NCBI GenBank assembly: GCA_035623615.1
Contig: DASPTB010000047.1
Coordinates: 1 to 17,395 of the forward strand
Length of the DNA: 17,395 nt
Direction: 5' to 3'
DNA from: DASPTB01 sp035623615
Lineage (GTDB): Bacteria; Actinomycetota; UBA4738
The notes below the pieces were generated by a model. It made no database searches, was not told the DNA's origin, and saw nothing but the letters and a program-made list of their open reading frames with translations. Position numbers and translations under genes: made by a program. Each line of letters begins with the position of its first letter. The stretch's first letter is position 1. This document shows, in pieces, positions 6,807-14,724 of this stretch.

Positions 6807-6870
6807 GGCCGGGACCATTGGGGGACGTTTGGCTTCTGTGGGGAGTGGGGTGGCGCGCGCGACAACGCGG

Positions 6871-7971
6871 ATGCAGGGCCAGCCGGTGGGGGACGCGAGC
6901 GCCCCGGCCGTGCGACTGGAGGGCGTCCGGAAGCGCTTCGGCGACGTCGACGCCGTCGACGGCGTCGAGCTCGACATCCGCGCCGGTGAGTTCTTCTCCA
7001 TGCTCGGTCCGTCCGGTTCCGGCAAGACCACGTGCCTGCGCATGATCGCCGGCTTCGAGCGGCCGACCTCCGGGCGCGTTCTGCTGCACGGAATGGACGT
7101 GACGCGCGTGCCGCCCTACGACCGTGACGTCAACACCGTGTTCCAGGACTATGCGCTCTTCCCGCACATGACGGTCGCGGAGAACGTCGAGTACGGGCTC
7201 ATGGTGAAGAAGGTGGGACGGTCCGACCGTCGCGAACGCGCGATGGACGCGCTGCGCATGGTGCGGCTGGAGGGCTTCGAGAAACGCAAACCGTCGCAGC
7301 TGTCCGGCGGCCAGCGGCAGCGGGTGGCGCTGGCGCGCGCGCTCGTCAACCAGCCGTCGGTGCTGCTGCTCGACGAGCCGCTCGGCGCCCTCGACCTGAA
7401 GCTCCGTCAGGAGATGCAGGTGGAGCTCAAGACGATCCAACAGCGCGTCGGGTTGACGTTCATCTACGTCACGCACGACCAGGAGGAGGCGCTCACCATG
7501 AGCGATCGCCTCGCCGTCATGAACGCCGGCCGCATCGAGCAGATCGGCACACCGGCCGAGGTGTACGAGGATCCGGTGTCGCCGTTCGTCGCGGGATTCG
7601 TCGGAACGTCGAACGTGTTGACCGGCGAGGCCGCGCGGGCCGTATCGGGATCGGCGAACCCGATCACCGTGCGGCCCGAGAAGATCCGGATGCTCGACGC
7701 GAGCGAGGCGGCGCCCGAAGGCGAGTGCACGATCACCGGACACGTCGACGCCGTCATCTATCTCGGCGCGGTGACGAGGTACCGGGTCCGGCTCGACGTC
7801 GGCGACCAGGAGCTGATCGTGCTGCGGCAGAACCTGCGCCACTCGTCGATGCAGGTGCTCGAGGTGCAGGGAAAGGCGGTGCGGCTCGCGTGGGAGCCGC
7901 AGCACAACCGGATGTTGCACGAGGACAACGGGGCCGCGGAGGCGGCGGAGGGGAACAAGGAGGGCGCATGA
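6871..7971 (+). CDS. ydcT: ABC transporter ATP-binding protein, YdcT-like (polyamine type)
   Basis: Encodes 366 residues from the ATG at 6871. It powers import of the substrate delivered by the next gene's binding protein. Motifs are complete: Walker A GPSGSGKT (46-53), Q-loop Q92, signature LSGGQ (144-148), Walker B VLLLDEP (164-170) with D168 and E169, and switch H202. A TOBE-type regulatory domain spans about 265-345. Segments such as EFFSMLGPSGSGKTTCLR and RDVNTVFQDYALFPHM match my memory of E. coli YdcT more closely than PotA. An in-frame GTG at 6850 has a better ribosome-binding sequence (GGGAG four nt before) and would add seven residues, so the exact start is uncertain. The stop overlaps the next start as ATGA. 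Confidence 0.9.
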   Translation: MQGQPVGDASAPAVRLEGVRKRFGDVDAVDGVELDIRAGEFFSMLGPSGSGKTTCLRMIAGFERPTSGRVLLHGMDVTRVPPYDRDVNTVFQDYALFPHMTVAENVEYGLMVKKVGRSDRRERAMDALRMVRLEGFEKRKPSQLSGGQRQRVALARALVNQPSVLLLDEPLGALDLKLRQEMQVELKTIQQRVGLTFIYVTHDQEEALTMSDRLAVMNAGRIEQIGTPAEVYEDPVSPFVAGFVGTSNVLTGEAARAVSGSANPITVRPEKIRMLDASEAAPEGECTITGHVDAVIYLGAVTRYRVRLDVGDQELIVLRQNLRHSSMQVLEVQGKAVRLAWEPQHNRMLHEDNGAAEAAEGNKEGA

Positions 7972-9176
7972 GAACGAGGTGGCAGGTCCCGGTCATGGCG
8001 ATCGGGGTGATGCTGGTCGCCGCGGCCTGCGGCAGCAGCGGCGGTTCGTCGAGCGGTGGCGGTGGCGGCAGCTCGAGCGGCGCGCAGGCGCAGCCTCCCA
8101 CGGCGACCATGAAGCCGCAGACGAGCATCGGGCAAGGGGAGGGCAAGCTGAACGTCATCGCGTGGGAGGGATACACGCAGCCCCTGTGGGTCAAGCCGTT
8201 CGAGCAGCAGACCGGCTGCAAGGTGAACGCGAAGTATGCGGGGTCGTCCGACCAGATGGTGGCGCTCATGAAGAACGGCGGCGGCGGCCAATACGACCTG
8301 GTGTCCGCTTCCGGCGACGCGTCGCTCCGGCTCATCTACGGCGGCGACGTGAAGCCGGTGAACGTCAACCTGATTCCGGACTGGAAGAACTTCTTCCCGC
8401 AGCTGCAGAGCCCGCCACACAACACGATCAACGGGATCCACTACGGGATCTCGCTGCAGTGGGGTCCGAACACGCTGATGTACAACACGAAGGACTTCCC
8501 GACGGCGCCCACGAGCTGGAGCGTCATCTACGATTCGAAGTACAGCGGGAAGATCACCGTTCCGGACAACCCCATCCAGATCGCGGACGCGGCGCTGTAC
8601 CTGTCGAAGACGCAGACCAACCTGGGCATCACCGACCCCTACGAGCTGACGCAGGCGCAGTTCAACGCGGCGATCAACCTGCTGAAGCAGCAGCGGCCGC
8701 TCATCAAGAAGTACTGGGGGCTCGCGTCGCAGGAGATCTCGATGTTCAAGAACGGCGACGCGATCATCGGGGCATCGTGGCCCTACCAGGAGAGCGTGCT
8801 GCGCTCCGCCGGGGCGCCCATCGCGTCGACGATTCCGTCGCAGGGCGCGACCGGGTGGGCCGACACGTGGATGCTGGCCACCAAGGCACCGGACCCCAAC
8901 TGCGCGTACCTGTGGCTGAAGTACATCAGCACACCGAAGGCGCAGGCGCAGCAGGCGACCTGGTACGGCGAGACGCCGGCGAACACGCTGGCGTGCCCGA
9001 TCATGAACCAGATCGACAAGGGCTCGTGCGCCCTGTACCACGCGAACGCGCCGGCGTCGTACTTCGACACGATCAAGTTCTGGAAGACGCCGATCGCCAC
9101 GTGCGACAACGGGCAGAACGACTGCGTCCCGTACTCCGAATGGCAGCAGGCGTGGACGACGGAGGTGACCGGCTAG
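7968..9176 (+). CDS. ydcS: Extracellular substrate-binding lipoprotein, YdcS-like
   Basis: Encodes 402 residues. It captures substrate outside the cell and hands it to the two permeases. The N-terminus has R2 and R4, a hydrophobic core and a lipobox ending at C21 (VAAAC), followed by a Gly/Ser-rich tether to about 40. The mature domain from 60 follows E. coli YdcS closely: NVIAWEGY (62-69), YDLVSASGDASLRLI (109-123), the LIPDWK segment, QWGPNTLMYNTKDFP, then IADAALYL, a later WPYQ, TGWADTWML, and FDTIKFWKTPIA near the end. Extra cysteines in the last third (for example in LACP, GSCALY, ATCDNGQNDC) could form disulfides. YdcS is annotated as a spermidine/putrescine-type binding protein; the true ligand is not proven. 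AAGGAG lies five nt before the ATG, which overlaps the ATPase stop. Confidence 0.9.
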   Translation: MRTRWQVPVMAIGVMLVAAACGSSGGSSSGGGGGSSSGAQAQPPTATMKPQTSIGQGEGKLNVIAWEGYTQPLWVKPFEQQTGCKVNAKYAGSSDQMVALMKNGGGGQYDLVSASGDASLRLIYGGDVKPVNVNLIPDWKNFFPQLQSPPHNTINGIHYGISLQWGPNTLMYNTKDFPTAPTSWSVIYDSKYSGKITVPDNPIQIADAALYLSKTQTNLGITDPYELTQAQFNAAINLLKQQRPLIKKYWGLASQEISMFKNGDAIIGASWPYQESVLRSAGAPIASTIPSQGATGWADTWMLATKAPDPNCAYLWLKYISTPKAQAQQATWYGETPANTLACPIMNQIDKGSCALYHANAPASYFDTIKFWKTPIATCDNGQNDCVPYSEWQQAWTTEVTG

Positions 9177-9185
9177 CCGGGGCGG

Positions 9186-10097
9186 ATGGCCGTCGGGACC
9201 GTCGACCGGGTTCCGCCGCGCAGGGCGGGCGCTCGCGTCTCGGGGACGTTCTGGCGTCACCCGTGGGCGCGGGCGACCGCCCTGCTCACGCCGCCGCTGG
9301 CGTGGTTCGTCCTGATCTACCTGGCGTCGCTGTGCGTCCTGCTCATCACGGCGTTCTGGCAGATCAACTCGTTCACGACCAACATCGTGCGGATCTGGAA
9401 CCTCGCCAACTTCCAGCAGATCTTCGAGAACGCTGCGTACCGGGAGATCATCCTGCGGACGGTGGCGATGGCCGCCGGCGTCACGATCGTGGACGGGATC
9501 CTCGCGTTCCCGTTCGCGTACTTCATGGCCCGGGTCGCCTCGGATCGGTCGCGGACGGCGCTGTTCGTGGCGGTCCTGCTGCCGCTGTGGGCGAGTTACC
9601 TCGCCCGTGTGTACGCATGGCTGCTGATCTTCACGCACGACGGCGTGCTGAACTGGTTCCTGGCCAAGCTGGGACTGGGGTCGGCCAACCTCATCTACAC
9701 GAACGTCGCGGTGTTCGTGGTCTTCTGCTACATCTGGCTGCCCTTCATGGTCATCCCCGTGTACGCCGCGCTCGAGCGGATCCCCTCGTCGTACCTGGAG
9801 GCGTCGGGCGACCTTGGCGCGCGGGGATGGCGCACCTTCCGCAGCGTCATCCTGCCGCTGGCGCTCCCCGGCCTCGCGGCGGGGTCGATCTTCACGTTCT
9901 CGCTCACCCTCGGTGACTTCATCACGCCGATTCTGATCGGCGGCGCGGGGTCGAACCTCATCGGCAACGTCATCGAGTCGAACGTGGGCGTCGCGAACAA
10001 CGTCCCGTTCGCGGCGGCGTTCGCGATGGTTCCGATCGCGATCATGGCTATCTACCTGTTCATCGCGAAGCGCCTCGGTGCGTTCGAGGCTCTGTAG
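9186..10097 (+). CDS. ydcU: ABC transporter permease 1, YdcU/PotB-like
   Basis: Encodes 303 residues with about six membrane helices (roughly 36-60, 92-116, 124-150, 172-194, 226-252 and 276-297). The cytoplasmic EAA loop that docks on the ATPase lies at about 205-224 (E205-A-S-G-D-L-G-A-R-G...P224). It pairs with the next gene to form the membrane channel of the importer. The ATG at 9186 is 9 nt after the binding-protein stop, with a CCGGGGCGG purine-rich stretch before it. Two nt separate its stop from the next start. Confidence 0.9.
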   Translation: MAVGTVDRVPPRRAGARVSGTFWRHPWARATALLTPPLAWFVLIYLASLCVLLITAFWQINSFTTNIVRIWNLANFQQIFENAAYREIILRTVAMAAGVTIVDGILAFPFAYFMARVASDRSRTALFVAVLLPLWASYLARVYAWLLIFTHDGVLNWFLAKLGLGSANLIYTNVAVFVVFCYIWLPFMVIPVYAALERIPSSYLEASGDLGARGWRTFRSVILPLALPGLAAGSIFTFSLTLGDFITPILIGGAGSNLIGNVIESNVGVANNVPFAAAFAMVPIAIMAIYLFIAKRLGAFEAL

Positions 10098-10099
10098 CC

Positions 10100-10945
10100 A
10101 TGGAAGGGCGGTGGACGCGCATCGGGCTGCGGGTGTGGACGGGGCTCCTGCTCGTCTTCCTGTACGTGCCCATCGGCCTCATCATCCTGTACGCGTTCAA
10201 CAGCTCGAAGATCGAGACATGGCCGATCGCCGGGTACACGCTCAACTGGTTCAAGGTGGCCTGGCACGACCCCGACGTCCGCTCGGCCCTCGCGCTGTCG
10301 ATCAAGTGCGCGACCCTCGCCACGATCGTGGCGCTGTCGCTCGGGTCGCTGGTGGCCTTCGGCTTGCACCGCACCAGGTTCTTCGGCCGCGAGGCGATCA
10401 CGCTCCTGCTCGTGCTGCCGATCGCGCTGCCCGGCATCATCACCGGAATCGCGCTGGCGTCGTTCTTCAGCTTCGGCGGGATCGACCTGTCGCTGTGGAC
10501 GATCGTGGTCGGGCACGCGACGTTCTGCATCGTCGTCGTCTACAACAACGTCATTGCCCGGCTGCGGCGGACGTCGGGGTCGCTGATCGAGGCCTCGATG
10601 GACCTGGGCGCGCGCGGATGGCAGACGTTCCGGTACGTCACGCTGCCGACGATCTCGACGGCACTCGTCGCCGGCGCACTGCTGGCGTTCGCGCTCTCGT
10701 TCGACGAGGTGATCGTCACGATCTTCACGGCGGGGGCGCAGAACACGCTGCCGCTGTGGATCCTCGGCGCCATCCGCCTGGGGCAGCAGTTGCCCGAGGT
10801 GAACGTCGTGGTGTTCGGCGTCCTGCTGCTGACGCTGATTCCCGTGGCGATCGCCGCGCGGCTCACGGGCGGCGGCGGCATCAGCGGCCGGGCGGACACG
10901 GGAGAGGTCGCCGAGGCGGTGCAGGCGGGGGCCGGCGCCGAGTAG
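10100..10945 (+). CDS. ydcV: ABC transporter permease 2, YdcV/PotC-like
   Basis: Encodes 281 residues with about six helices (roughly 12-33, 62-90, 98-124, 132-152, 186-206 and 234-254). The EAA loop is at about 164-183 (E164-A-S-M-D-L-G-A-R-G...P183), similar to that of its partner. The FDEVIVTIF segment near 201-209 is typical of PotC-like subunits. The last ~25 residues are a hydrophilic A/G/E-rich tail beyond the usual end. The start codon follows the previous stop by 2 nt. The 3' end of this gene carries TAGGCT, which may serve as an internal -10 box for the amidohydrolase. Confidence 0.9.
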   Translation: MEGRWTRIGLRVWTGLLLVFLYVPIGLIILYAFNSSKIETWPIAGYTLNWFKVAWHDPDVRSALALSIKCATLATIVALSLGSLVAFGLHRTRFFGREAITLLLVLPIALPGIITGIALASFFSFGGIDLSLWTIVVGHATFCIVVVYNNVIARLRRTSGSLIEASMDLGARGWQTFRYVTLPTISTALVAGALLAFALSFDEVIVTIFTAGAQNTLPLWILGAIRLGQQLPEVNVVVFGVLLLTLIPVAIAARLTGGGGISGRADTGEVAEAVQAGAGAE

Positions 10946-10948
10946 GCT
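10943..10948 (+). promoter_or_regulatory. Possible internal -10 box for the amidohydrolase gene
   Basis: TAGGCT overlaps the stop codon of the second permease and ends 7 nt before the GTG at 10956. Transcription would then begin at or beside the GTG, as inferred for ispH. No good -35 is seen. The gene could still be read from the upstream operon promoter as well. Confidence 0.3.
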
Positions 10949-10955
10949 GCGACGC

Positions 10956-12209
10956 GTGTCCGAGGCCGACGGGTCGACGCTCGTCCGTTGCGGCCGCCTC
11001 GTGGACGTGGCGGCCGGCGAGATCCTGTCCGCGAAGGCGATCGTCGTCCGGGGCGAGCGCGTCGACGCAATCGTGCACGACGACGGATCCGTGCCTTCGG
11101 GTGCGGCGGTCGTCGATCTGCGCGAGCACACCGTGGTTCCCGGCCTGATCGACTGCCACGCGCACCTGGTCGGGGCGTTGGAGTTCTCCGGCGTTCCCTC
11201 GATCCAGGACTCGGAGGCACGGGAGACGCTCCTCGGCGTGTCGAACGCACGGGCGGCGCTTCGCGCGGGCTTCACGTCGGTGCGCGACGTCGGAACGTTC
11301 CGTGCGTTCATCGACGTCGAGCTCCGCGACGCGATCGCCGAGGGCATCATCGAGGGTCCGCGGATGGCGTGCGCGGGCGCCTACGTGACGTCGACGTCGG
11401 GCGGCGGCGAGATCGCCGGCCTGTCGGAGGACGTGACGGTCGGTCCCCGGTTCCGCGTTGGCGTCGCCGACTCGGAGGACGAGGTTCGCCGGGCGGTCCG
11501 GCGCATCCTGCACGGGGGCGCGGACTTCATCAAGGTCATCGCGACCGGCGCGGTGCTGACGCGCGGCGGCATCCCCGGGGCGCCGGAGTTCTCCGAAGGC
11601 GAGATCCGCGCGGCCGTCGAGGAGGCGGCGCTCTACGACACCTACGTCGCGGCGCACGCGCACGGCGCGGAGGGAATCAAGCGGGCGGTGCGCGCCGGCG
11701 TCCGCTCGATCGAGCACGGCTCGCTGATCGACGACGACTCGATCGAGCTCATGCGCGACTCTGGCACGTATCTGGTTGCCGACATCTACAACGGCGACTA
11801 CATCGCGGAAGTCGGGCGCCGGGAGGGCTGGCCCGAAGACACGCTGCGCAAGAACGACGAAACGACCGACGCGCAGCGGGAGGGGTTCTCGAAGGCGGTG
11901 GTCGCCGGCGTGAAGATCGCGTACGGCACGGACAGCGGCATCTTTCCGCACGGCGAGACCGCGCGGCAGCTGCCCTACATGGTCCGCTACGGCATGACGC
12001 CGGTCGGGGCGGTCCGCTCGGCCACCGTCGTGGCGGCCGAGCTGATGGGCTGGAGCGACCGAGTGGGCTCGCTCGAGCCGGGACTCTTCGCCGATCTCGT
12101 CGCGATTCGCGGGCACGAGCTCGGAGACCTCTCGGCGTTCGCCGAGCCCGCGCTCGTCATGAAGTCCGGCCGCGTCGTTCGCGGCAACGCCGACGAGTTG
12201 TCCGCTTGA
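10956..12209 (+). CDS. Metal-dependent amidohydrolase (imidazolonepropionase / prolidase-like clade)
   Basis: Encodes 417 residues from the GTG at 10956. It belongs to the amidohydrolase superfamily with an N-terminal beta-sandwich and a TIM barrel. Metal ligands are readable: H68-A-H70 (after GLID), K193 in FIKVIATG (likely the carbamylated lysine), H234 or H236 in AAHAHG, H254 in IEHG and D326 in GTDSG. This is a binuclear-type site that hydrolyses C-N bonds of amides, cyclic amides or dipeptides. No signal peptide is present, so it acts in the cytoplasm. It begins 10 nt after the permease gene, so it probably acts on something the transporter brings in, or on a related amide. The substrate is unknown; imidazolonepropionate itself is unlikely, as no histidine-degradation gene is nearby. 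Confidence 0.88.
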   Translation: MSEADGSTLVRCGRLVDVAAGEILSAKAIVVRGERVDAIVHDDGSVPSGAAVVDLREHTVVPGLIDCHAHLVGALEFSGVPSIQDSEARETLLGVSNARAALRAGFTSVRDVGTFRAFIDVELRDAIAEGIIEGPRMACAGAYVTSTSGGGEIAGLSEDVTVGPRFRVGVADSEDEVRRAVRRILHGGADFIKVIATGAVLTRGGIPGAPEFSEGEIRAAVEEAALYDTYVAAHAHGAEGIKRAVRAGVRSIEHGSLIDDDSIELMRDSGTYLVADIYNGDYIAEVGRREGWPEDTLRKNDETTDAQREGFSKAVVAGVKIAYGTDSGIFPHGETARQLPYMVRYGMTPVGAVRSATVVAAELMGWSDRVGSLEPGLFADLVAIRGHELGDLSAFAEPALVMKSGRVVRGNADELSA

Positions 12210-12297
12210 CAGCGGCCCGCCGCCGCCGTACTCCAAGGAGTGTCGGAGACCGGCGCCGCCGAGGCGCGGTCCCGGAGCCGGGGGAAAGGAGCGGGCA
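12210..12297 (+). promoter_or_regulatory. Short intergenic gap with a strong ribosome-binding site
   Basis: This 88-nt gap contains short dyads (ACTCC-AA-GGAGT and CCCGG-AG-CCGGG) and ends with AAAGGAG five or six nt before the ATG at 12298. It has no T-rich terminator. A separate promoter for the small membrane gene is possible (for example around TACTCC), but not convincing. Confidence 0.3.
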
Positions 12298-12723
12298 ATG
12301 GATCCTCTCGTGTTCGTCGGGTGGGCGGGAACGCTCGTCGCGCTCGCGGTCGCCGGCCTGGCCGGATGGACATGGCGGCGCGGGCTGTCGGACCTGCTGT
12401 TCACGCGCTCGCAGGTGCGCCGCGGCGTCGTTCCCGGCGACGAAGCCGCCCGGGTGGTCGCCCGGTGGCACGCGACGACGGGACGCATCAAGTTCTGGTT
12501 CGTCGTCGTGCTGGCCTGGCTCCTGATGCCGGGCGTTCCACCGACCGCCGAGCAGGACCCGAAGCTGATGGCCGTCGGCGCCCCGCTGGCCGCCCTGCTC
12601 GGCGTGACGACCCTTCTGGTCACCGACCTGCGGTTCCGCGCGCGGCTTCGGCGGATCGGGCGCGATGCGGCTACGAGCAACGTGGTCGCGTTTCGCCGCC
12701 CGCGTCGCGGCGCGATCGGGTGA
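12298..12723 (+). CDS. Small membrane protein of unknown function
   Basis: Encodes 141 residues that I do not recognise. Three hydrophobic segments are visible at about 4-25, 65-80 and 91-109. Between the first two lies a charged region (about 27-64), and the C-terminus (110-141) is rich in Arg (RFRARLRRIGR...RRPRRG), which should keep it in the cytoplasm. The start has a clear AAAGGAG ribosome-binding site. It sits 88 nt after the amidohydrolase on the same strand and may be cotranscribed with it, but nothing in it ties it to polyamines. Confidence 0.7.
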   Translation: MDPLVFVGWAGTLVALAVAGLAGWTWRRGLSDLLFTRSQVRRGVVPGDEAARVVARWHATTGRIKFWFVVVLAWLLMPGVPPTAEQDPKLMAVGAPLAALLGVTTLLVTDLRFRARLRRIGRDAATSNVVAFRRPRRGAIG

Positions 12724-12757
12724 CTCGCCCGTGTCGGCTCGGTCGACGGGGCTGATC

Positions 12758-12763
12758 TATAGT
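12758..12763 (+). promoter_or_regulatory. -10 box of a probably leaderless gene
   Basis: TATAGT ends 6 nt before the ATG at 12770, the same distance as at ispH. No Shine-Dalgarno sequence precedes the ATG. It matches TATAAT at five of six positions, making it the strongest -10 hexamer I found. Confidence 0.45.
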
Positions 12764-12769
12764 CGTGAC

Positions 12770-13051
12770 ATGGTGGTCGAGATCACCGACTGGGCCAGGG
12801 AGATCCTCACGAAGGCCGACACCGCGGCCCGGCGATTCAACCCCGACGTGGTGATCCGGCTCGCCAACCAACAGGGCACGGTGCAGGCCGTTCTCGCGCA
12901 GGCGCCCGAGGACGGCGACACCGCCGTGAGCATCCCGGGGATGACGGTCTACGTCGAGCGCGGCCTCACCGGAGTGGTCGACGTCGAGGAACCGCACGAC
13001 CGCCTGGTGCTCCGGCCCGAAGGGTCGTCCCCCAACCCACGCGAGCACTGA
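12770..13051 (+). CDS. Small cysteine-less protein, possibly HesB/IscA-like fold
   Basis: Encodes 93 residues from the ATG at 12770. The start (VEITDWAREILTKA, 3-16) looks like the first strand and helix of HesB/IscA A-type carriers. The later pattern of strands (VVIRLA, TVQAVLAQA, a GDTAV turn at 49-53, then MTVYVERGLTGVVDVEE) keeps the same order. However, there is no cysteine at all, so it cannot bind an Fe-S cluster as IscA does. It may be a structural relative with a different job. An in-frame ATG at 12665 exists, but it lies inside the previous gene. The TATAGT box directly upstream supports 12770. The next gene converges on it, 43 nt away. The family assignment is tentative. Confidence 0.65.
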   Translation: MVVEITDWAREILTKADTAARRFNPDVVIRLANQQGTVQAVLAQAPEDGDTAVSIPGMTVYVERGLTGVVDVEEPHDRLVLRPEGSSPNPREH

Positions 13052-13094
13052 CCCACGCCGGCAAGTTCTCGAGCGACCGCCCGCCCGGGCTCGC

Positions 13095-14459
13095 CTAGGT
13101 CCCGTTCCCCGTTTCGGACTCCGCCATGGCCAGCGCCTTTTCGACGACGTCGAAGCCCTCGAGCAGCAGCGCGTCGTCGATCGTGAGCGGTGGCAGGAAC
13201 CGGACGACGTTGTCGTAGGTGCCCGCTTTCAGCAGGATCACGCCCTGCTTGTAGCTCTCCTCCAGCACGCGGTTCGTCGCGTCCTTGGCCGGATGCTTGG
13301 TCGCCTGGTCGTCGACGAGCTCCATCGCGACCATCGCGCCACGGCCCCGGACGTCGCCGATGAGCGAGGTCCGCGTCGCCATGTCGCGAAGGCGGCCGCG
13401 CATGAGGTCGCCGATGTGGTTGGCGCGCTCGACGAGCCCGTCGCGCTCGATCGTGTCGAGCACCGCGAGGGCCGCCGACGTGGAGAGGGGGTTGCCTCCG
13501 TACGTGCCCCCCAGCCCACCTGGGTGCACCACGTCGAGGACGTCGGCGCGGCCCGTAACCGCCGCCAGCGGCAGTCCCCCGGCGAGCGACTTCGCCGTCG
13601 TCACCAGGTCGGGTTCCACCCCAGCCTCCCATTCGATGCCGAACATCTTGCCGGTGCGGCCGAAGCCGGTCTGCACCTCGTCGGCGACGAACAGGATTCC
13701 GTTGGCCTTGCAGTAGTCCGCGATCGCGGGGATGAACCCGGCGCCGGGAACGATGAACCCGCCCTCGCCCTGCTGCGGCTCGATCAGCACGCACGCGAGG
13801 TTGTCGGCGCCGATCTGCTTGTCGATCGCCGTGATGGCCGCCTCTGCGCAGCGCGGGCCGCATTCCCCGTACGACTCGCCCGTCGGGCATCGGTACGGGT
13901 AGGACATCGGCAGGCGATACACCTCCGGCGCGAACGGCCCGAACCCGGCCTTGTAGGGCATGGCCTTCGCCGTCAGCGTCATCGCCATGAGCGTGCGTCC
14001 GTGGAAGGCGTGATCGAACACGGCCACGGCCGGCCGCTTGGTGAAGTACCGGCTGACCTTGACCGCGTTCTCGGTGGCCTCGGCGCCCGAGTTGACGAAG
14101 AGCGTCTGCTTGGGGCCCGGGCCGGGCACGAGCTCGTTGAGCCGCTCGGCCAGCTCGACGTAGGGCTCGCTCATCGTCACGTGCATGCACGTGTGCGTGA
14201 AGCGGTCGAGCTGCGCTCGCACGGCCTCGACGACCGCCGGCGCGGAGTTCCCGACGTTCAGCACCGCGAGGCCCGCTCCCAGGTCGATCAGGCTGTTGCC
14301 GTCGACGTCCTGGACGATCGCGCCGGACGCCGCCTGGGTAAAGACGGGCGTCATCGAGGCGACGGCCTTGGGGACGGCGTTCTTCCTGCGCTCGAACAGC
14401 TCCCGGGACTTCGGTCCGGGGATCTCCGTCACGATTCTGCGTTCCTGCGCAAGCTCCAC
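13095..14459 (-). CDS. gabT: 4-aminobutyrate aminotransferase
   Basis: Encodes 454 residues from the GTG at 14459, which has GAGAGGGG just upstream. The N-terminal RRIVTEIPGPKS resembles mycobacterial GabT. It is a PLP-dependent class-III aminotransferase that moves the amino group of GABA to 2-oxoglutarate, giving succinate semialdehyde and glutamate. Visible motifs: cofactor phosphate loop SGAEATENAVK (124-134), FHGRT (152-156), EPQQGEGGF (227-235), D260 in ADEVQTGFGRTG, Schiff-base lysine K290 in TTAKSLAGGLPLA, and GGLGGTYGGNP (314-324). Beyond the usual bacterial GabT it has a cysteine-containing insert, C191, C200 and C204, in RCPTGESYGECGPRC. A longer frame reaches an ATG at 14525 but adds only low-complexity residues. 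Close relatives act on putrescine or beta-alanine, so GABA is the likeliest substrate but not proven. Confidence 0.9.
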   Translation of the reverse strand: MELAQERRIVTEIPGPKSRELFERRKNAVPKAVASMTPVFTQAASGAIVQDVDGNSLIDLGAGLAVLNVGNSAPAVVEAVRAQLDRFTHTCMHVTMSEPYVELAERLNELVPGPGPKQTLFVNSGAEATENAVKVSRYFTKRPAVAVFDHAFHGRTLMAMTLTAKAMPYKAGFGPFAPEVYRLPMSYPYRCPTGESYGECGPRCAEAAITAIDKQIGADNLACVLIEPQQGEGGFIVPGAGFIPAIADYCKANGILFVADEVQTGFGRTGKMFGIEWEAGVEPDLVTTAKSLAGGLPLAAVTGRADVLDVVHPGGLGGTYGGNPLSTSAALAVLDTIERDGLVERANHIGDLMRGRLRDMATRTSLIGDVRGRGAMVAMELVDDQATKHPAKDATNRVLEESYKQGVILLKAGTYDNVVRFLPPLTIDDALLLEGFDVVEKALAMAESETGNGT

Positions 14460-14600
14460 GAGGACCCCTCTCCCGGCCGGTGATCTCCGCCTCTCGCGAG
14501 CGGACCGGCCGAACGACGACGACAACGACAGCGTCCGGGCGAGTGTCTCGCGATGCCGGGGCGGCGTCAGGGCCGCGCGGAATCACGCCTTCGAGCGCGT

Positions 14601-14607
14601 TTGTACG
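14601..14607 (+). promoter_or_regulatory. Distal TTGTACG half-site
   Basis: TTGTACG occurs here, 142 bp upstream of the gabT start, matching the left arm of the palindrome at 14700. The element is rare in this GC-rich DNA, so it may be a further binding site acting on gabT. A single half-site could also be chance. Confidence 0.3.
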
Positions 14608-14688
14608 GTGCGGCCACCGCGGCCGCCAATGCGGCGGAGGAGCCCACGGCGCGCGGGCCCGCGACCCGTCGTCGACGATTCTCCGGGG

Positions 14689-14716
14689 TGTACGACGACT
14701 TGTACGAATCGTACAA
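14689..14716. promoter_or_regulatory. Probable operator of the PucR-type regulator
   Basis: TTGTACGA (14700-14707) and TCGTACAA (14709-14716) form a perfect 8-bp inverted repeat around one A. A third copy, TGTACGA, lies at 14689-14695, in direct orientation 12 bp from the first. The right arm overlaps the -10 box TACAAT (14712-14717), so bound protein would block the polymerase. Autoregulation by the adjacent regulator is the simplest reading. Confidence 0.55.
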
Positions 14717-14717
14717 T
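14712..14717 (+). promoter_or_regulatory. -10 box of the regulator gene, leaderless type
   Basis: TACAAT ends 7 nt before the ATG at 14725. It also overlaps the alternative ATG at 14716, which therefore cannot be the translated start if this box is used. A weak -35-like TGTACG lies 17 nt upstream, inside the operator. Confidence 0.45.
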
Positions 14718-14724
14718 GTGCCCG

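Larger units (their letters stand above)
6578..6849. promoter_or_regulatory. Divergent control region between the mgtE-like gene and the ydcTSUV-like operon
   Basis: About 270 bp without a convincing gene. It contains a perfect inverted repeat (6693-6715), a short palindrome GAACGTTC (6626-6633), and a well-spaced promoter for the transporter operon (6778-6806). The base composition is slightly less G+C-rich around 6630-6770 than in the flanking genes. I do not see a clear promoter for the mgtE-like gene. Confidence 0.5.
14460..14724. promoter_or_regulatory. Divergent gabT / regulator control region
   Basis: This 265-bp region separates the GabT start from the regulator start. It holds the TTGTACGA inverted repeat (14700-14716), half-sites at 14689-14695 and 14601-14607, and a GC-rich 12-bp palindrome CGCGGGCCCGCG (14652-14663). 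The regulator's -10 box is visible; a clear gabT promoter is not. Confidence 0.55.

Noticed and set aside
5321..7045. A long plus-strand open frame opposite the mgtE-like gene
   Set aside because: Its translation is dominated by D, R, E and H with no recognisable domain; it mirrors the real membrane protein on the other strand.
14460..14525. N-terminal extension of GabT to the ATG at 14525
   Set aside because: The extra residues are Arg/Ser-rich and unconserved, and the GTG at 14459 has a purine-rich ribosome-binding site and a family-like N-terminus.
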